Positions 45,915-54,575 are shown, counted from the stretch's first letter. The stretch is 64,000 bases of DNA from Veillonellaceae bacterium SB90 (GCA_902364065.1 CABJCJ010000002.1:71714-135713), one strand, 5' to 3'. The notes: a model not told the origin generated them from the letters alone. Translations and numbers: made by a program.

Positions 45915-45942
45915 AAAAAAGGCCCTCCTCGAAGAAGGGCCT
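45915..45942 (-). terminator. Terminator between hfq and dut
   Basis: Stem GGCCCTTC(TT) / GAGGAGGGCC with T run on the minus strand; follows hfq. Confidence 0.8.
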
Positions 45943-45959
45943 CCATAAGGCAAGAGGCA

Positions 45960-46217
45960 TCAAGCCTCTTCGCTCTTCCGTTCACCCGTGGCGACAACCG
46001 TCCCCTTGACCGGACGGGCCGGCGTGATCGTGGAGATAGCATGCTTGTAGACCATCTGCTGCTTGCCCATGCTCTCGAGCACGACGGTGAAATTATCGAA
46101 TCCCTTGACATTGCCCTTGATCTGGAAGCCATTGACGAGATGGATCGTCACGGCGATGTTCTCTTTGCGCACCTGATTCAAGAAACTGTCCTGCAGGTTG
46201 ATTGTCTTATTTGGCAT
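45960..46217 (-). CDS. hfq: RNA chaperone Hfq
   Basis: 85 residues. Sm-fold hexamer that pairs small RNAs with mRNAs. Sm1 and Sm2 are visible as [20 protein letters not shown] and [11 protein letters not shown]; the KH pair (YKHAI) of the proximal RNA site is present. Follows miaA by 34 bases, the same neighbour pair as in many bacteria including E. coli. Confidence 0.97.
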   Translation of the reverse strand: MPNKTINLQDSFLNQVRKENIAVTIHLVNGFQIKGNVKGFDNFTVVLESMGKQQMVYKHAISTITPARPVKGTVVATGERKSEEA

Positions 46218-46251
46218 AGGAATGGGTCCCCCTTACTTCTATGATTACTGC

Positions 46252-47205
46252 TTATAGAAAAAGATTCGACTCCTGTGGCCAAAATCCTGCCAGATCCCGC
46301 AAAACCTCTGCGAAAAGTTCCTGCTCTGAGCGGTTGTCCATCGCATACCAGCGGATGTACGGCATCTTGCGGTACCAGGTCAGCTGACGCTTCGCAAAAT
46401 GGCGCGTGCCCTTCTTGATGGCGTCAACGGCTTCCTCACGTGTCAGCTCGCCCGCGAGATACGCTGCCATCTCCTTGTAGCCGATGCCCTTCATCGCGGG
46501 CATCACGCGCGTCACCTGAGAGGCGAGCAGACCGCGCACCTCCTGCTCGAGCCCCGCCTCCATCATGAGATCGACGCGGCGGTTGATGCGCTCGTAGAGG
46601 GCCGGCCGCTCCCACGAGAGGCCGATGACAAAGGCATCGTAAGCGAGCTCCTGCCCGTCATCATAGGCGCGCGTGCGCGAGATCTGCTCGCCGCCAAAAT
46701 GCGCGACCTCGAGTGCCCGGATGACGCGCGGGATATTGTGCGCATGAATCGTCCCGGCAGACTCCGGGTCCGCCTGTACAAGCCGCGCGTAAAGGGCCTC
46801 GCGCCCCTCGCGCTCGCAGAGTTCGCGCATCTCCTCGCGGAACGCCTGATGCTCGCCCGTCTCATTGAACGCATAATCCTCGAGCAGGGCCTTTAAATAA
46901 AGTCCCGTGCCGCCCGCGATGATCGGGATGCGCCCCTCCGCGTTGAGCCGGCGGATGATGGCCCCGGCCTGCTGCTGGAACTGCGTCACACTGTACGACT
47001 GCGAGGGCTCGAGGATATCGATGAGATGATGCGGGATGCCGCGCCGTTCCGCCGGCGTCGGCTTGGCCGTGCCGATATCAAAGCCCTTGTAGACAAGCAT
47101 CGAATCGCCTGAAATGATCTCCGTGCCGAGCCGCTCCGCGAGATTGAGCGACAAGGCCGTCTTGCCAGACGCCGTAGGCCCTAGGATAACGATGACCTTT
47201 GACAC
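46252..47205 (-). CDS. miaA: tRNA dimethylallyltransferase MiaA
   Basis: 317 residues. Adds the dimethylallyl group to A37 of UNN-reading tRNAs, making the substrate of MiaB (11.7-13.1 kb). P-loop ILGPTASGKTALS, then DSMLVYKGFDIGTAKPT, GGTGLYLKALL and KGIGYKEM. I favour the GTG at 47205 (SKVIVILGPTASGKT), with AGGGCG upstream, over the GTG at 47217, which overlaps the upstream stop. Confidence 0.95.
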   Translation of the reverse strand: MSKVIVILGPTASGKTALSLNLAERLGTEIISGDSMLVYKGFDIGTAKPTPAERRGIPHHLIDILEPSQSYSVTQFQQQAGAIIRRLNAEGRIPIIAGGTGLYLKALLEDYAFNETGEHQAFREEMRELCEREGREALYARLVQADPESAGTIHAHNIPRVIRALEVAHFGGEQISRTRAYDDGQELAYDAFVIGLSWERPALYERINRRVDLMMEAGLEQEVRGLLASQVTRVMPAMKGIGYKEMAAYLAGELTREEAVDAIKKGTRHFAKRQLTWYRKMPYIRWYAMDNRSEQELFAEVLRDLAGFWPQESNLFL

Positions 47206-47213
47206 ATCCGCCC

Positions 47214-47888
47214 TCACAATTCTCTTGACTCGCCCGGCTCGACGATATGAACCTCGGCGCGCGTCATCGCCTCGGTGATTTCCTTGTAATGGCGCACATC
47301 CTGGTTGATGATCGGCCAGGTATTGTAATGTACGGGGATCACATGCGGCGCATTGAGCAGCTGCGCAGCCATCGCCGCATCCTCGAGGCCCATCGTGTAG
47401 TTGTCGCCGATCGGCAGGATGGCATAATCGAGCGTATCCTTGTGGCCGATGAGCTGCATGTCACTGAAGAGTGCCGTATCGCCGGCGAAATAGATGACGA
47501 GGCCGCCCATGTAGATGACGTAGCCGCAGGCCACGCCGCCCGCAACGCCCGAGCTGTGCTGCGCGAGCGTCATGCGGACCTTGCCGAACGGCAGCGTCAG
47601 CGAACCGCCGAGATTCATCGGATGCTGTTTGAGGCCCGGCAGGCGCTCCTCACAGATGGCCAGCACCTCCGGGATGCCCACGAGCTCCGCGCCCGTGCGG
47701 CCCGCGATCTCCGGCGCATCGCCGAGATGATCGCCGTGCGCATGCGTGATGAGGATATAGTCGCACTCCACCTCATCCGCCTTGATTGCAGCCTTCGGGT
47801 TGCCCGTCAGGAACGGATCGCAGAGCACCTTGTATTTCCCATCGTCGAGCAGGAAACAGGAATGACCGTAATACGTGTATTTGACCAT
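47214..47888 (-). CDS. UPF0173 metallo-beta-lactamase-fold hydrolase
   Basis: 224 residues. Begins VKYTYYGHSCFLL; metal site ILITHAHGDHLGD (HxHxDH), later AQHSSGVAG and YFAGDTALFSDM, and a final VIPVHYNTWPII. Member of the UPF0173/YtkL group, whose natural substrate is unknown. Start ATG at 47888, after AAAGGATGG; the much longer open frame upstream runs through thiN on the other strand and is a shadow. Confidence 0.9.
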   Translation of the reverse strand: MVKYTYYGHSCFLLDDGKYKVLCDPFLTGNPKAAIKADEVECDYILITHAHGDHLGDAPEIAGRTGAELVGIPEVLAICEERLPGLKQHPMNLGGSLTLPFGKVRMTLAQHSSGVAGGVACGYVIYMGGLVIYFAGDTALFSDMQLIGHKDTLDYAILPIGDNYTMGLEDAAMAAQLLNAPHVIPVHYNTWPIINQDVRHYKEITEAMTRAEVHIVEPGESREL

Positions 47889-47912
47889 ATGACTTCCATC
47901 CTTTCTTCGTAA

Positions 47913-47939
47913 ATGGTATCCTAATAATAAGTATACCAT
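47913..47939. promoter_or_regulatory. Inverted repeat in a divergent promoter region
   Basis: ATGGTAT (47913-47919) and ATACCAT (47933-47939), 13 bases apart, between the UPF0173 gene (minus) and thiN (plus). A TGGTATACT extended -10 on the minus strand overlaps it. The binding protein is unknown. Confidence 0.35.
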
Positions 47940-47969
47940 GTGATTCGACAAAAAAGCGAGGTAATGTTC

Positions 47970-48680
47970 ATGTCCGAGCATCGTTTTCATCTGCCGCAAC
48001 TCACAGCCGTCTCCGCCTCTCCCGCCGTGCCGCAGGAAGCCGGCCTGCTCGTGAGCGGCGGCCGCGCGCCGGATGTCCGCTGGCTGCGCGAAGCCGCCCA
48101 GGGACGCCGGCTCATCGCCGTCGACCACGGGCTCGACGCCTGCCAGAAGGCAGGACTCCGCCCCGCCAGCCTCATCGGCGACGGCGACAGTGCAAGCCCC
48201 CTCGCCTGGCAGCAGGCCAAAGCCAGCGGCATCCCCATCCACGCGTTTCCGCCCGAAAAAGACGACACGGACACGCAGCTAGCACTGACCATCGCCCAGG
48301 AGGAAGGCATGCCAGCCGCGCTGCTCACGGGCGTCTTCGGCGGCCGCTTCGACCACGCCTACAGCACGATCTTCAGCTGTGCCGCCGCGCCGCTGCGCTG
48401 CGTGCTCGCTGACGAGCGCGAAGCCCTCTTCTACCTCAAGGACGGCGAAGATATCGCCATCACCTGTCATGTGCGCCCCAAGGCCATCTCACTGCTGCCG
48501 CTGACGCCGCTGACAGAGGGTGTGACCGCAGACGGCCTGCACTGGCCGCTTGCTGGCGCCACCCTGCCGCAGCTGCTGCCGCGCGCCGTCAGCAACGTGC
48601 TCGAGCCGCCGCAGGACACCTTCCGCGTCTCCCTCAGGCAGGGCATCCTCGGCGTTTACCTCGTCTGGGGCGATGACTGA
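47970..48680 (+). CDS. thiN: Thiamine pyrophosphokinase
   Basis: About 236 residues. Transfers pyrophosphate from ATP to thiamine. GDGDSASP is the substrate-binding motif, HAFPPEKDDTDTQLAL is the family signature (normally P-x-x-KD-x-TD-x-x-LA), and GVFGGRFDH follows. The C-terminal beta domain is degenerate-looking but present. Start ATG at 47970, eight bases after GAGG; ATGs at 47940 and 47964 are also in frame. Its 3' end overlaps the convergent methyltransferase gene by 25 bases. Confidence 0.85.
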   Translation: MSEHRFHLPQLTAVSASPAVPQEAGLLVSGGRAPDVRWLREAAQGRRLIAVDHGLDACQKAGLRPASLIGDGDSASPLAWQQAKASGIPIHAFPPEKDDTDTQLALTIAQEEGMPAALLTGVFGGRFDHAYSTIFSCAAAPLRCVLADEREALFYLKDGEDIAITCHVRPKAISLLPLTPLTEGVTADGLHWPLAGATLPQLLPRAVSNVLEPPQDTFRVSLRQGILGVYLVWGDD

Positions 48681-49477
48681 AAGCGGCGCTGACGCACGGC
48701 CTCGTAGAGCACAACGGCCGCCGAAACGCCGACGTTGAGCGATTCCGCACGTCCGTACATCGGGATGTAAACTTTCTGTGCCGCCGCGAGCAGCCCTTCT
48801 GAGACGCCGTTCCCCTCGTTGCCGAAGACGATGGCTGAGGGCTTGCAAAAATCCGCTTCAAAGAGCGGCTGCGCCGTCTCGTCGAGCGCCGTCGCCAGGA
48901 GCTGCCACCCCCTGCGCTTCGCCAGTTCGCTGATTGTGGCAGACTCCACGTCCTGCAGGATCGGCAAGTGGAAGATCGAGCCCATCGAAGCACGCACGAC
49001 CTTGTCGCTGTAGATATCGACCGAGCCCTTCGTCAGGATGACGCCATCCGCGCCAATCGCATCGGCCGTGCGGATGATCGTGCCCGCATTGCCGGGGTCC
49101 TGCACGCCGTCGAGCACCACATAGAGCGCGTCACCCGTCGTGCCAAGCTCCATCGATTGCCACCGCGGCTGCCGCATGACGAGGAAGATGCCCTGCGGCG
49201 TGTCCGTCGCGGCTACGCGCCGCGCGAGCTGATCCGAGATCTCATAGAGCGGGCCCCGTTCCCTGAGCACCTGCAGCAGATGGCTGCCGCGTTCTTTTCC
49301 CGCTAGCTCCCGCGTGTAGAGGCCGAAGACGAGCTCCCAGCCGGATTCTGCGGCCATTTCCGCGAGGCGCACGCCCTCCACGCGAAAAAGTCCCTGCTTC
49401 TGCCGATGCTTGCGCAAAAGCAGGCTCTCCATCTGCTTGATCTTCTTGTTGGCCGGGCTGTCAATGCGTTCTGCCAT
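48656..49477 (-). CDS. SpoU/TrmH-family RNA 2'-O-methyltransferase
   Basis: 273 residues. N-terminal substrate-binding domain (LFRVEGVRLAEMAAESGW), then the knotted SPOUT domain with LDGVQDPGNAGTIIRTADA, IVFGNEGNGVSEGLL and IPMYGRAESLNVGVSAAVVLY: motifs 1, 2 and 3. Likely acts on rRNA (RlmB/TsnR-type), target not known. Start ATG at 49477, six bases after GGGGGAG. Confidence 0.92.
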   Translation of the reverse strand: MAERIDSPANKKIKQMESLLLRKHRQKQGLFRVEGVRLAEMAAESGWELVFGLYTRELAGKERGSHLLQVLRERGPLYEISDQLARRVAATDTPQGIFLVMRQPRWQSMELGTTGDALYVVLDGVQDPGNAGTIIRTADAIGADGVILTKGSVDIYSDKVVRASMGSIFHLPILQDVESATISELAKRRGWQLLATALDETAQPLFEADFCKPSAIVFGNEGNGVSEGLLAAAQKVYIPMYGRAESLNVGVSAAVVLYEAVRQRRFQSSPQTR

Positions 49478-49553
49478 CACCGTCTCCCCCATCCTTCTGT
49501 CCTGCTATCCTGCCGCCTTTTGGCAGCGCACCATAAATCCAAAACCATATGAG

Positions 49554-49604
49554 AAAACGGGCCCGCGAGGCTCTGCTTCATCGTGCAGAGCTTCGACGGG
49601 CCCG
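49554..49604 (-). terminator. Terminator after rplT (repeat-type hairpin)
   Basis: Outer arms CGGGCCCG / CGGGCCCG, inner arms GCTCTGC / GCAGAGC, then TTTTC on the minus strand. Its 26-base core (49570-49595) matches 55301-55326 with one mismatch. Confidence 0.8.
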
Positions 49605-49625
49605 CCTCGTTATCGTGATAACGAA

Positions 49626-49979
49626 TTACTGGTTCTCTTTGGCAACAGCGACGAGCTGTGCGAAAGCCTTCTCATCGGAGATGGCGAGGTCAGCCAGCAT
49701 CTTGCGGTTGACTTCAACGCCAGCCTTCGTCAGGCCGTTGATGAGCTTGCTGTAGGAAATGCCGTTCGTGCGAGCAGCGGCATTGATACGAGCGATCCAG
49801 AGACGACGGAAGTTGCCCTTCTTGGCACGGCGGTCACGGCGTGCGTAGTAGAGAGCCTTCATGACAGTCTCATTGGCTTTCTTGAACTGTTTGCTCTTGG
49901 AACCCTTGTAGCCCTTTGCGAGCTTCAGGATCTTCTTATGACGTCTATGTGCAGTCACGCCTACTTTAACTCTTGGCAT
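49626..49979 (-). CDS. rplT: 50S ribosomal protein L20
   Basis: 117 residues. [39 protein letters not shown] and [18 protein letters not shown] are textbook L20. Needed early for 50S assembly. In low-GC Gram-positives it also represses its own operon by binding the infC leader; a matching leader is seen at 50784-50947. Confidence 0.98.
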   Translation of the reverse strand: MPRVKVGVTAHRRHKKILKLAKGYKGSKSKQFKKANETVMKALYYARRDRRAKKGNFRRLWIARINAAARTNGISYSKLINGLTKAGVEVNRKMLADLAISDEKAFAQLVAVAKENQ

Positions 49980-50020
49980 GTTCTTATCCTCCTAAAATCT
50001 ATCTATCGCTGTCCCTCGGA

Positions 50021-50218
50021 TTAACCGTTCGGGAGCATGTTCTTTACGCGGCCAAAATCAGCGCCAGCTACGAGCGTAGCCTTGCGCAGGTTGCGCTTGC
50101 GCTTCGGAGACTTCTTCTCCAGGATGTGGCTCTTGAAAGCCTTGTTACGTTTGAATTCACCGCTGCCCGTTACGGAAAAGCGTTTTGCTGCAGCTCTGCG
50201 AGTCTTAATCTTCGGCAT
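50021..50218 (-). CDS. rpmI: 50S ribosomal protein L35
   Basis: 65 residues. [20 protein letters not shown] and [15 protein letters not shown] are diagnostic for L35. The ATG lies 14 bases inside the infC end, so translation is coupled. Middle gene of infC-rpmI-rplT. Confidence 0.98.
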   Translation of the reverse strand: MPKIKTRRAAAKRFSVTGSGEFKRNKAFKSHILEKKSPKRKRNLRKATLVAGADFGRVKNMLPNG

Positions 50219-50783
50219 TACTGTTTCCTCCCTTAATCTGCGTCTTGTTCGACTTTTTCTTCGATGCCTTCTGCACCTTCGGTGCGACGATCATCGTCAT
50301 ATTTTTTCCTTCAAGTTTGGCATTGCGCTCGACGGAGACGCGATCTCCGAGCTGTGCAGCCACACGAGCGAGTACCTCCTTGCCGAGTTCCGGATGCGAA
50401 AGCTCGCGGCCACGGAACATGATCGTTACCTTGACCTTATTCCCTTCCTCGACAAAGCGAAGTGCATTCTTCAACTTGACGTCAAAATCGTGTTGCTCAA
50501 TGTTCGGGCGAAGCTTGACCTCTTTGATGTTGATGGTCTTCTGTTTCTTCTTCGCTTCTTTCTCCCGTTTCTGCTGCTCATAGCGGTACTTGCCAAAATC
50601 CATGATGCGGCAAACCGGCGGCTTCGCCTTCGGCGCAACCTCGACAAGGTCGAGATGCTGCTCCTCTGCCATGCGCAGTGCTTCGCGCGTCGGCATGATG
50701 CCGAGCTGCTCACCCGTGGCGCTCGTCACGCGAACTTCGCGGATGTGGATCTGTTCGTTGATTCTTAACGATTCCCTGCTAAT
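50205..50783 (-). CDS. infC: Translation initiation factor IF-3, rare ATT start
   Basis: 192 residues from an ATT codon at 50783, ten bases after AGGAGG. From there the protein reads [20 protein letters not shown], the normal IF-3 N-terminus; an annotation beginning at the first GTG (50729) would lose 18 conserved residues. N-terminal domain [20 protein letters not shown] and C-terminal domain [19 protein letters not shown] are intact. AUU starts on infC are known from other bacteria and let IF-3 limit its own synthesis. Confidence 0.94.
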   Translation of the reverse strand: MSRESLRINEQIHIREVRVTSATGEQLGIMPTREALRMAEEQHLDLVEVAPKAKPPVCRIMDFGKYRYEQQKREKEAKKKQKTINIKEVKLRPNIEQHDFDVKLKNALRFVEEGNKVKVTIMFRGRELSHPELGKEVLARVAAQLGDRVSVERNAKLEGKNMTMIVAPKVQKASKKKSNKTQIKGGNSNAED

Positions 50784-50947
50784 AGTGGAAACACCTCCTG
50801 ATAATCCTGATACGTTATCACGTCTGCAACCTTATAATAGAGAAACAAAAAGGAGGCGGCACAAAGCCACCTCCATCAATTCATACTATAAACCCGGCTG
50901 ACTGTTCATCATCAGGTGAGAAGCGGTGGCTCCTTCTTGTTGCGTAC
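50784..50947 (-). ncRNA. L20/IF-3 operon leader (attenuator)
   Basis: Leader between the promoter and infC. It includes GGAGCCACCGCTTCTCACCT, which I recognise as the conserved block of L20 leaders, and, further on, a hairpin (GGAGGTGGC / GCCGCCTCC, 50845-50874) with TTTTTGTTT, a transcription attenuator. A competing pairing between the GGAGCCACC segment and the 5' arm of the terminator is plausible. Named from pattern memory; a covariance-model scan would settle it. Confidence 0.7.
50845..50874 (-). terminator. Attenuator hairpin in the infC leader
   Basis: Stem GGAGGTGGC / GCCGCCTCC (one mismatch) with TTTTT on the minus strand, about 60 bases before the infC ATT. Confidence 0.75.
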
Positions 50948-50953
50948 TTAGTG

Positions 50954-50983
50954 AGTATAACACAAGATTGTTAGATATGTCAA
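50954..50983 (-). promoter_or_regulatory. Promoter of infC-rpmI-rplT
   Basis: Minus strand TTGACA (50978-50983), 18-base spacer, TATACT (50954-50959). Confidence 0.7.
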
Positions 50984-51011
50984 CAGGTATCCTGCAAAAT
51001 TTGACAAAAAA

Positions 51012-52172
51012 TCAATAACCCCGATTTGTTTCTCCCCCACCTCGGCATCGTCGCGCCGACAACCATTTCAGCCCAGCTACAGTCAGGAGATGACCAGAGA
51101 TGCCCACCGCACACAAAATCAGGATATGCTGCGTGAAAGTCGGCGACATCCCGACCATCGCCAATTGACGGAAGTCCGTTATCGCGTAATGGACAGGCTG
51201 CAGGCAAGAGATGACCCGCATCAAGCCGGTCATCCCCTGTTCTGGCCAGATGTAACCGGCCACTAGAAAAGCCGGCAAGGTGTAGAATACCAAGCACTGC
51301 ACAAGGGCAATCTTTGTGCGGAAATAGAGTGCCAACAGCCCAACCAGTCCCTCCACCGAGAAGAGAAAAGCGGCACAGATCGACAGCATCTGGAGCCAGC
51401 TGCCATGGAACGGCAGGCGGAAGGCCATCACCAGCAACAGAATGCCGAGAAATACAGCTATGGAACTGAGCCACCAATAAAGAACCCCTTTGACAAAGGT
51501 GACGCGCAGGAATCCATATTCCCTGTAATAATCTTTGCGCACATCGCTCTGCACTGAGAGGGCATATGCCATCATGATGCCAATCTGGGCAGCCATCAGC
51601 ATGACGCCGTACGTATAGAATGCAAGGTAACTCTGCGTCGGATTGCCGATGCTGCGCACGCTGAGCCCCACTGAAGCAATCGGTACCTCTGGTGTACCAT
51701 GGCGCATGATAGCAGCCGTACGGTATTTCGCTGACCAATATGCAACAAGATACGTCATGGGCGATGATGCATATCCCGATACCAAGGTATTCGTCCCGTC
51801 CTGCAAAAAGCCCAATGTGACAGGACGGCCACTGTAGAAATCATCGGCAAAGCCGGAGGGAATGACGAGCACAGCTGCCGCCTGCTTATCCCGGAGCCAT
51901 TCCTCCGCCTCTGGCATATGGCGTGTCTCACCGATAAAATGGTATTGATCTGCCGCTGATACATCATCAGTCAGCTGACGGCTGAGCTGCGAATCATCGA
52001 GGTCACAGACTGCCACAGGAATCTGTTCTACAATCTCATGCCGATAGAGGTTGCCGACAAGTGCCGCATATAAGCTGGCAGCAGCCAGCATGACCACGAG
52101 GACGATGCGCCGGTCATACCATAGGATTGACAGTTCCCTCTGTAAGATTTTCCGCATCAAGATTTTCCGCAT
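51012..52172 (-). CDS. ABC-2-type export permease (second of pair)
   Basis: 386 residues. One N-terminal helix (IVLVVMLAAASLYAALVG), an extracytoplasmic domain of about 140 residues, then five helices near the C-terminus (YGVMLMAAQIGIMMAYAL; LSSIAVFLGILLLVMAF; LVFYTLPAFLVAGYIWPE). This is the ABC2_membrane_3 layout of YbhR/YhhJ-type permeases. Starts at the ATG at 52172 after GGGAGG, inside the end of the preceding permease, with a 59-base overlap. No ATP-binding subunit is encoded in the cassette. Substrate unknown; drugs or membrane-active compounds are usual for relatives. Confidence 0.85.
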   Translation of the reverse strand: MRKILMRKILQRELSILWYDRRIVLVVMLAAASLYAALVGNLYRHEIVEQIPVAVCDLDDSQLSRQLTDDVSAADQYHFIGETRHMPEAEEWLRDKQAAAVLVIPSGFADDFYSGRPVTLGFLQDGTNTLVSGYASSPMTYLVAYWSAKYRTAAIMRHGTPEVPIASVGLSVRSIGNPTQSYLAFYTYGVMLMAAQIGIMMAYALSVQSDVRKDYYREYGFLRVTFVKGVLYWWLSSIAVFLGILLLVMAFRLPFHGSWLQMLSICAAFLFSVEGLVGLLALYFRTKIALVQCLVFYTLPAFLVAGYIWPEQGMTGLMRVISCLQPVHYAITDFRQLAMVGMSPTFTQHILILCAVGISGHLLTVAGLKWLSARRCRGGGETNRGY

Positions 52173-53376
52173 CCTTTTCCTCCCTTTTCTTCATCCCAAC
52201 CGGTTTCTCCGCCGTATCCTTCTCCTTGACCTGCCGGATCCCGAGACATGCAAGCCCTAGAAATAAGCCTGCAATGAGAAAGAGGATACCTGCATGCCAT
52301 AGCCAGCCAGGTGAATCTCCCAACAGCAGGAGGTTACGGAAATCTTCTGCCACATAGCCAATCGGCACAATATAGGAAATGGCCAAGCTGACCGTATCCA
52401 TGTCATAGCGCGGCCAGATGGCCCCCGAGAACAGCACGGACGGCATGATATAGACAAGCACATACGTAATGGCCTGCTCGGCCTTGCGGACCCAGGAACC
52501 GACACACAGAGCGAAGGCGACTATTGCACTGAGATATGCACTCAATAGCAATATCAAGGAAAGATAATCGCTCCGGTTTATGAGACTCAGCCCCCACATG
52601 GAAAGTGCGAAGCAGACGCACAGGATGAGCAGCGAAAGTGGCAGGTACACGAGGAACTTGGCCAGCAGACAGGAAAGCGTATGGCGTTCCCAACGTTTCC
52701 GGCGCCGCTTCCGGTCCAGCACCATGGACGGCCCCAACGAGAAAACAATGCCGATCTGTGCGGCATGCAGGATGAGGATGACGAGGAAGAAGTCCTCATA
52801 GCCGCCCGTCGGATTGCCGATCACACGCACGGCGAGGTCCAGACTGCCTGTTTGCCCACTCGTCCAGCCAGCCGCGCGCCGCTGGTGTTCCTGTACCGAC
52901 GCATCCCATTGCGCCACCACAGACTGAACGGCCTTTGCTGCCGTGCCGCCCAGCGTCGTATTGCTGTTGTCCACGAAAAAAGCAACCGAGACTGGTTCGC
53001 CGCATGCAATATCCCGCGAGAAATGCGCAGGAATGACGACGACTCCCACAGCGCCTGCGTCCATCACATTTTGCACCAAGTCCTTCTCATCGCCTTCATC
53101 GAGGAGCCGTTCCTCGATGCGGATATCCGGCATCGTCGCGAGGTCGCGCACCAATTTGCGGCCAGCCGCCCCCTCATCCCGATTGCAGACCAAGATAGGC
53201 ACATCTTCAATCGCGTTCTCATAGAACAATGCACCAAATAGCACTGTATAGACTAGCGGCACAGCCACCATGATCATGACCGTACGGCGATGCAGGGCCA
53301 TCAGTAGATGCATTTCCTTAATGACGGCCTGCAGGATCTTCTTCCAGGCATCCTGCCCGATACGCTTACGCATCAT
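52114..53376 (-). CDS. ABC-2-type export permease (first of pair)
   Basis: 420 residues with the same layout: N-terminal helix (VMIMVAVPLVYTVLFGALF), large periplasmic domain, then a cluster of helices ending GILFLIAGLFLGLACLG, and a charged tail. The tail ends with a tandem DAENL-DAENL encoded by a 15-base duplication that also begins the next gene in another frame. Starts at ATG 53376, after AAAGGAAAG. It follows the membrane-fusion gene, so the pair resembles YhhJ/YbhS-YbhR-type exporters. Confidence 0.85.
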   Translation of the reverse strand: MMRKRIGQDAWKKILQAVIKEMHLLMALHRRTVMIMVAVPLVYTVLFGALFYENAIEDVPILVCNRDEGAAGRKLVRDLATMPDIRIEERLLDEGDEKDLVQNVMDAGAVGVVVIPAHFSRDIACGEPVSVAFFVDNSNTTLGGTAAKAVQSVVAQWDASVQEHQRRAAGWTSGQTGSLDLAVRVIGNPTGGYEDFFLVILILHAAQIGIVFSLGPSMVLDRKRRRKRWERHTLSCLLAKFLVYLPLSLLILCVCFALSMWGLSLINRSDYLSLILLLSAYLSAIVAFALCVGSWVRKAEQAITYVLVYIMPSVLFSGAIWPRYDMDTVSLAISYIVPIGYVAEDFRNLLLLGDSPGWLWHAGILFLIAGLFLGLACLGIRQVKEKDTAEKPVGMKKREEKDAENLDAENLTEGTVNPMV

Positions 53377-53427
53377 ATCGCTTTCCTTTCTGTCATCCCA
53401 CGCATTGTCATGCTCATCTTCTCGTAC

Positions 53428-54474
53428 TCATCGCCCATCGGTACCGCTCAGCAGGCGGAACCGCATTCCCGGCCAGACGCTGTCATCATTCGTGCGCACC
53501 TTGACATTGAACGCCATGACATCGGTATCCCCTCGTTCACTCGTCGCTTTCTGCGTGGCAAAGTCCGACTTGCGGCGGATGCTCTCGATGGTTCCCGTCA
53601 GCTTCGTCTTGCCATCACGGGCCTCCATGGTCACATCATCGCCAATGCGATACTTGCCGATATCCGTCTCAGCCACCTTGAAATCGACCCAGTTGTCACT
53701 CGCATCCTGAATGGCAAAAAGTGGAACAGATGGTGACACCAGCGCCCCTTCTTCGACAAAGCTCTGCGTGATGGCGCCATCGTACGGTGCACGGATCTCT
53801 GTCTCATTCACATTGATGGAAGCACTGTCCAGTGCCCCCTGCAGGGCATTGGCCTGTTCCAGTGCCGCCTGTTGTGCAGATGCATTGGCCTCATTCTCTT
53901 CCAGTGCTGCTTTTGCACTTTCGACACCAGCTGCAGCCGCTTCATAGGCATCCTGCGCCTCTTTCTGCTTCGAAGCATACGTGTCGTATGTCTGCTGCGG
54001 CACAGCGTCTTCCGCCAGCAGGGTACGGTAGCGATTCTCGTCTTTATTGGCAAGATCGAGCGCTGCTTTTGTCTGACGGCAGGTCGCTTCCGCCTGTTTC
54101 AGGGCAGCATCCAGCTTGCCGCTCTGGCTGTCCGAATTATAAACCGTCTGCTGGACCAAGGCATACTGTGCGGCCAGCGAAGCCCTCGCCTGCCGCTCTG
54201 CGGCTTCCCCCGTGTCCTTGTCCAAACGTGCGATGACCTGCCCTTTCTTGACGGTGTCTCCTTCATCGACATAAAGCGCAACGACCCTGCCGCTGACTTT
54301 TGGATTGATATTGCTCTCCTTTGCATCTGCCATGCCCCAGAGTCCCGGCTGGTCTGTCTTCGCTGCCATTGCTTGCCAGTAGAACAGTCCCAGGCCGAGA
54401 ATCAACGCAACGACAAACAGCACGAGCTTGATGTCCTTTTGGTGGCGATGATACCACAACATCTGTTTCTTCAT
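53428..54474 (-). CDS. HlyD/EmrA-type periplasmic adaptor (membrane-fusion protein)
   Basis: 348 residues. Signal anchor VLFVVALILGLGLFYW, a biotinyl-lipoyl half (NPKVSGRVVALYVDEGDTVK), a long alpha hairpin of Ala/Gln/Glu repeats (about 85-215), the second lipoyl half (EIRAPYDGAITQSFVEEGAL) and a beta barrel (DNWVDFKVAETDIGKYRIGD). It would span the periplasm and meet an outer-membrane channel, consistent with a two-membrane Negativicute. Preceded by a candidate TetR operator. Confidence 0.9.
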   Translation of the reverse strand: MKKQMLWYHRHQKDIKLVLFVVALILGLGLFYWQAMAAKTDQPGLWGMADAKESNINPKVSGRVVALYVDEGDTVKKGQVIARLDKDTGEAAERQARASLAAQYALVQQTVYNSDSQSGKLDAALKQAEATCRQTKAALDLANKDENRYRTLLAEDAVPQQTYDTYASKQKEAQDAYEAAAAGVESAKAALEENEANASAQQAALEQANALQGALDSASINVNETEIRAPYDGAITQSFVEEGALVSPSVPLFAIQDASDNWVDFKVAETDIGKYRIGDDVTMEARDGKTKLTGTIESIRRKSDFATQKATSERGDTDVMAFNVKVRTNDDSVWPGMRFRLLSGTDGR

Positions 54475-54497
54475 ATTCTCCTCCTTGTTATCCTATA

Positions 54498-54524
54498 AGT
54501 ACTGTATTTGATTTTCTCAGTACT
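54498..54524. promoter_or_regulatory. Candidate TetR operator before the hlyD-like gene
   Basis: AGTACT (54498-54503), 15 bases, AGTACT (54519-54524). The same spacing occurs at 55176-55202 before tetR. It overlaps the promoter region downstream of TTGACG (minus strand). Confidence 0.6.
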
Positions 54525-54532
54525 CAAACCGT

Positions 54533-54570
54533 CAAAAAGCAAGGAACCGCAAAACTCAGCGATTCCTTGA
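54533..54570 (-). terminator. Terminator after tetR
   Basis: Stem CAAGGAATCGC / GCGGTTCCTTG with TTTTTG on the minus strand; the T run runs into TTGACG, a possible -35 for the exporter genes. Confidence 0.7.
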
Positions 54571-54575
54571 GCCTG

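Noticed and set aside
47889..48242. N-terminal extension of the UPF0173 frame
   Set aside because: Runs opposite thiN; the ATG at 47888 has a good ribosome site and the family start.
50980..51738. 252-codon frame within the second permease
   Set aside because: A different frame without membrane segments in order; the 386-residue permease frame has them and a ribosome site.
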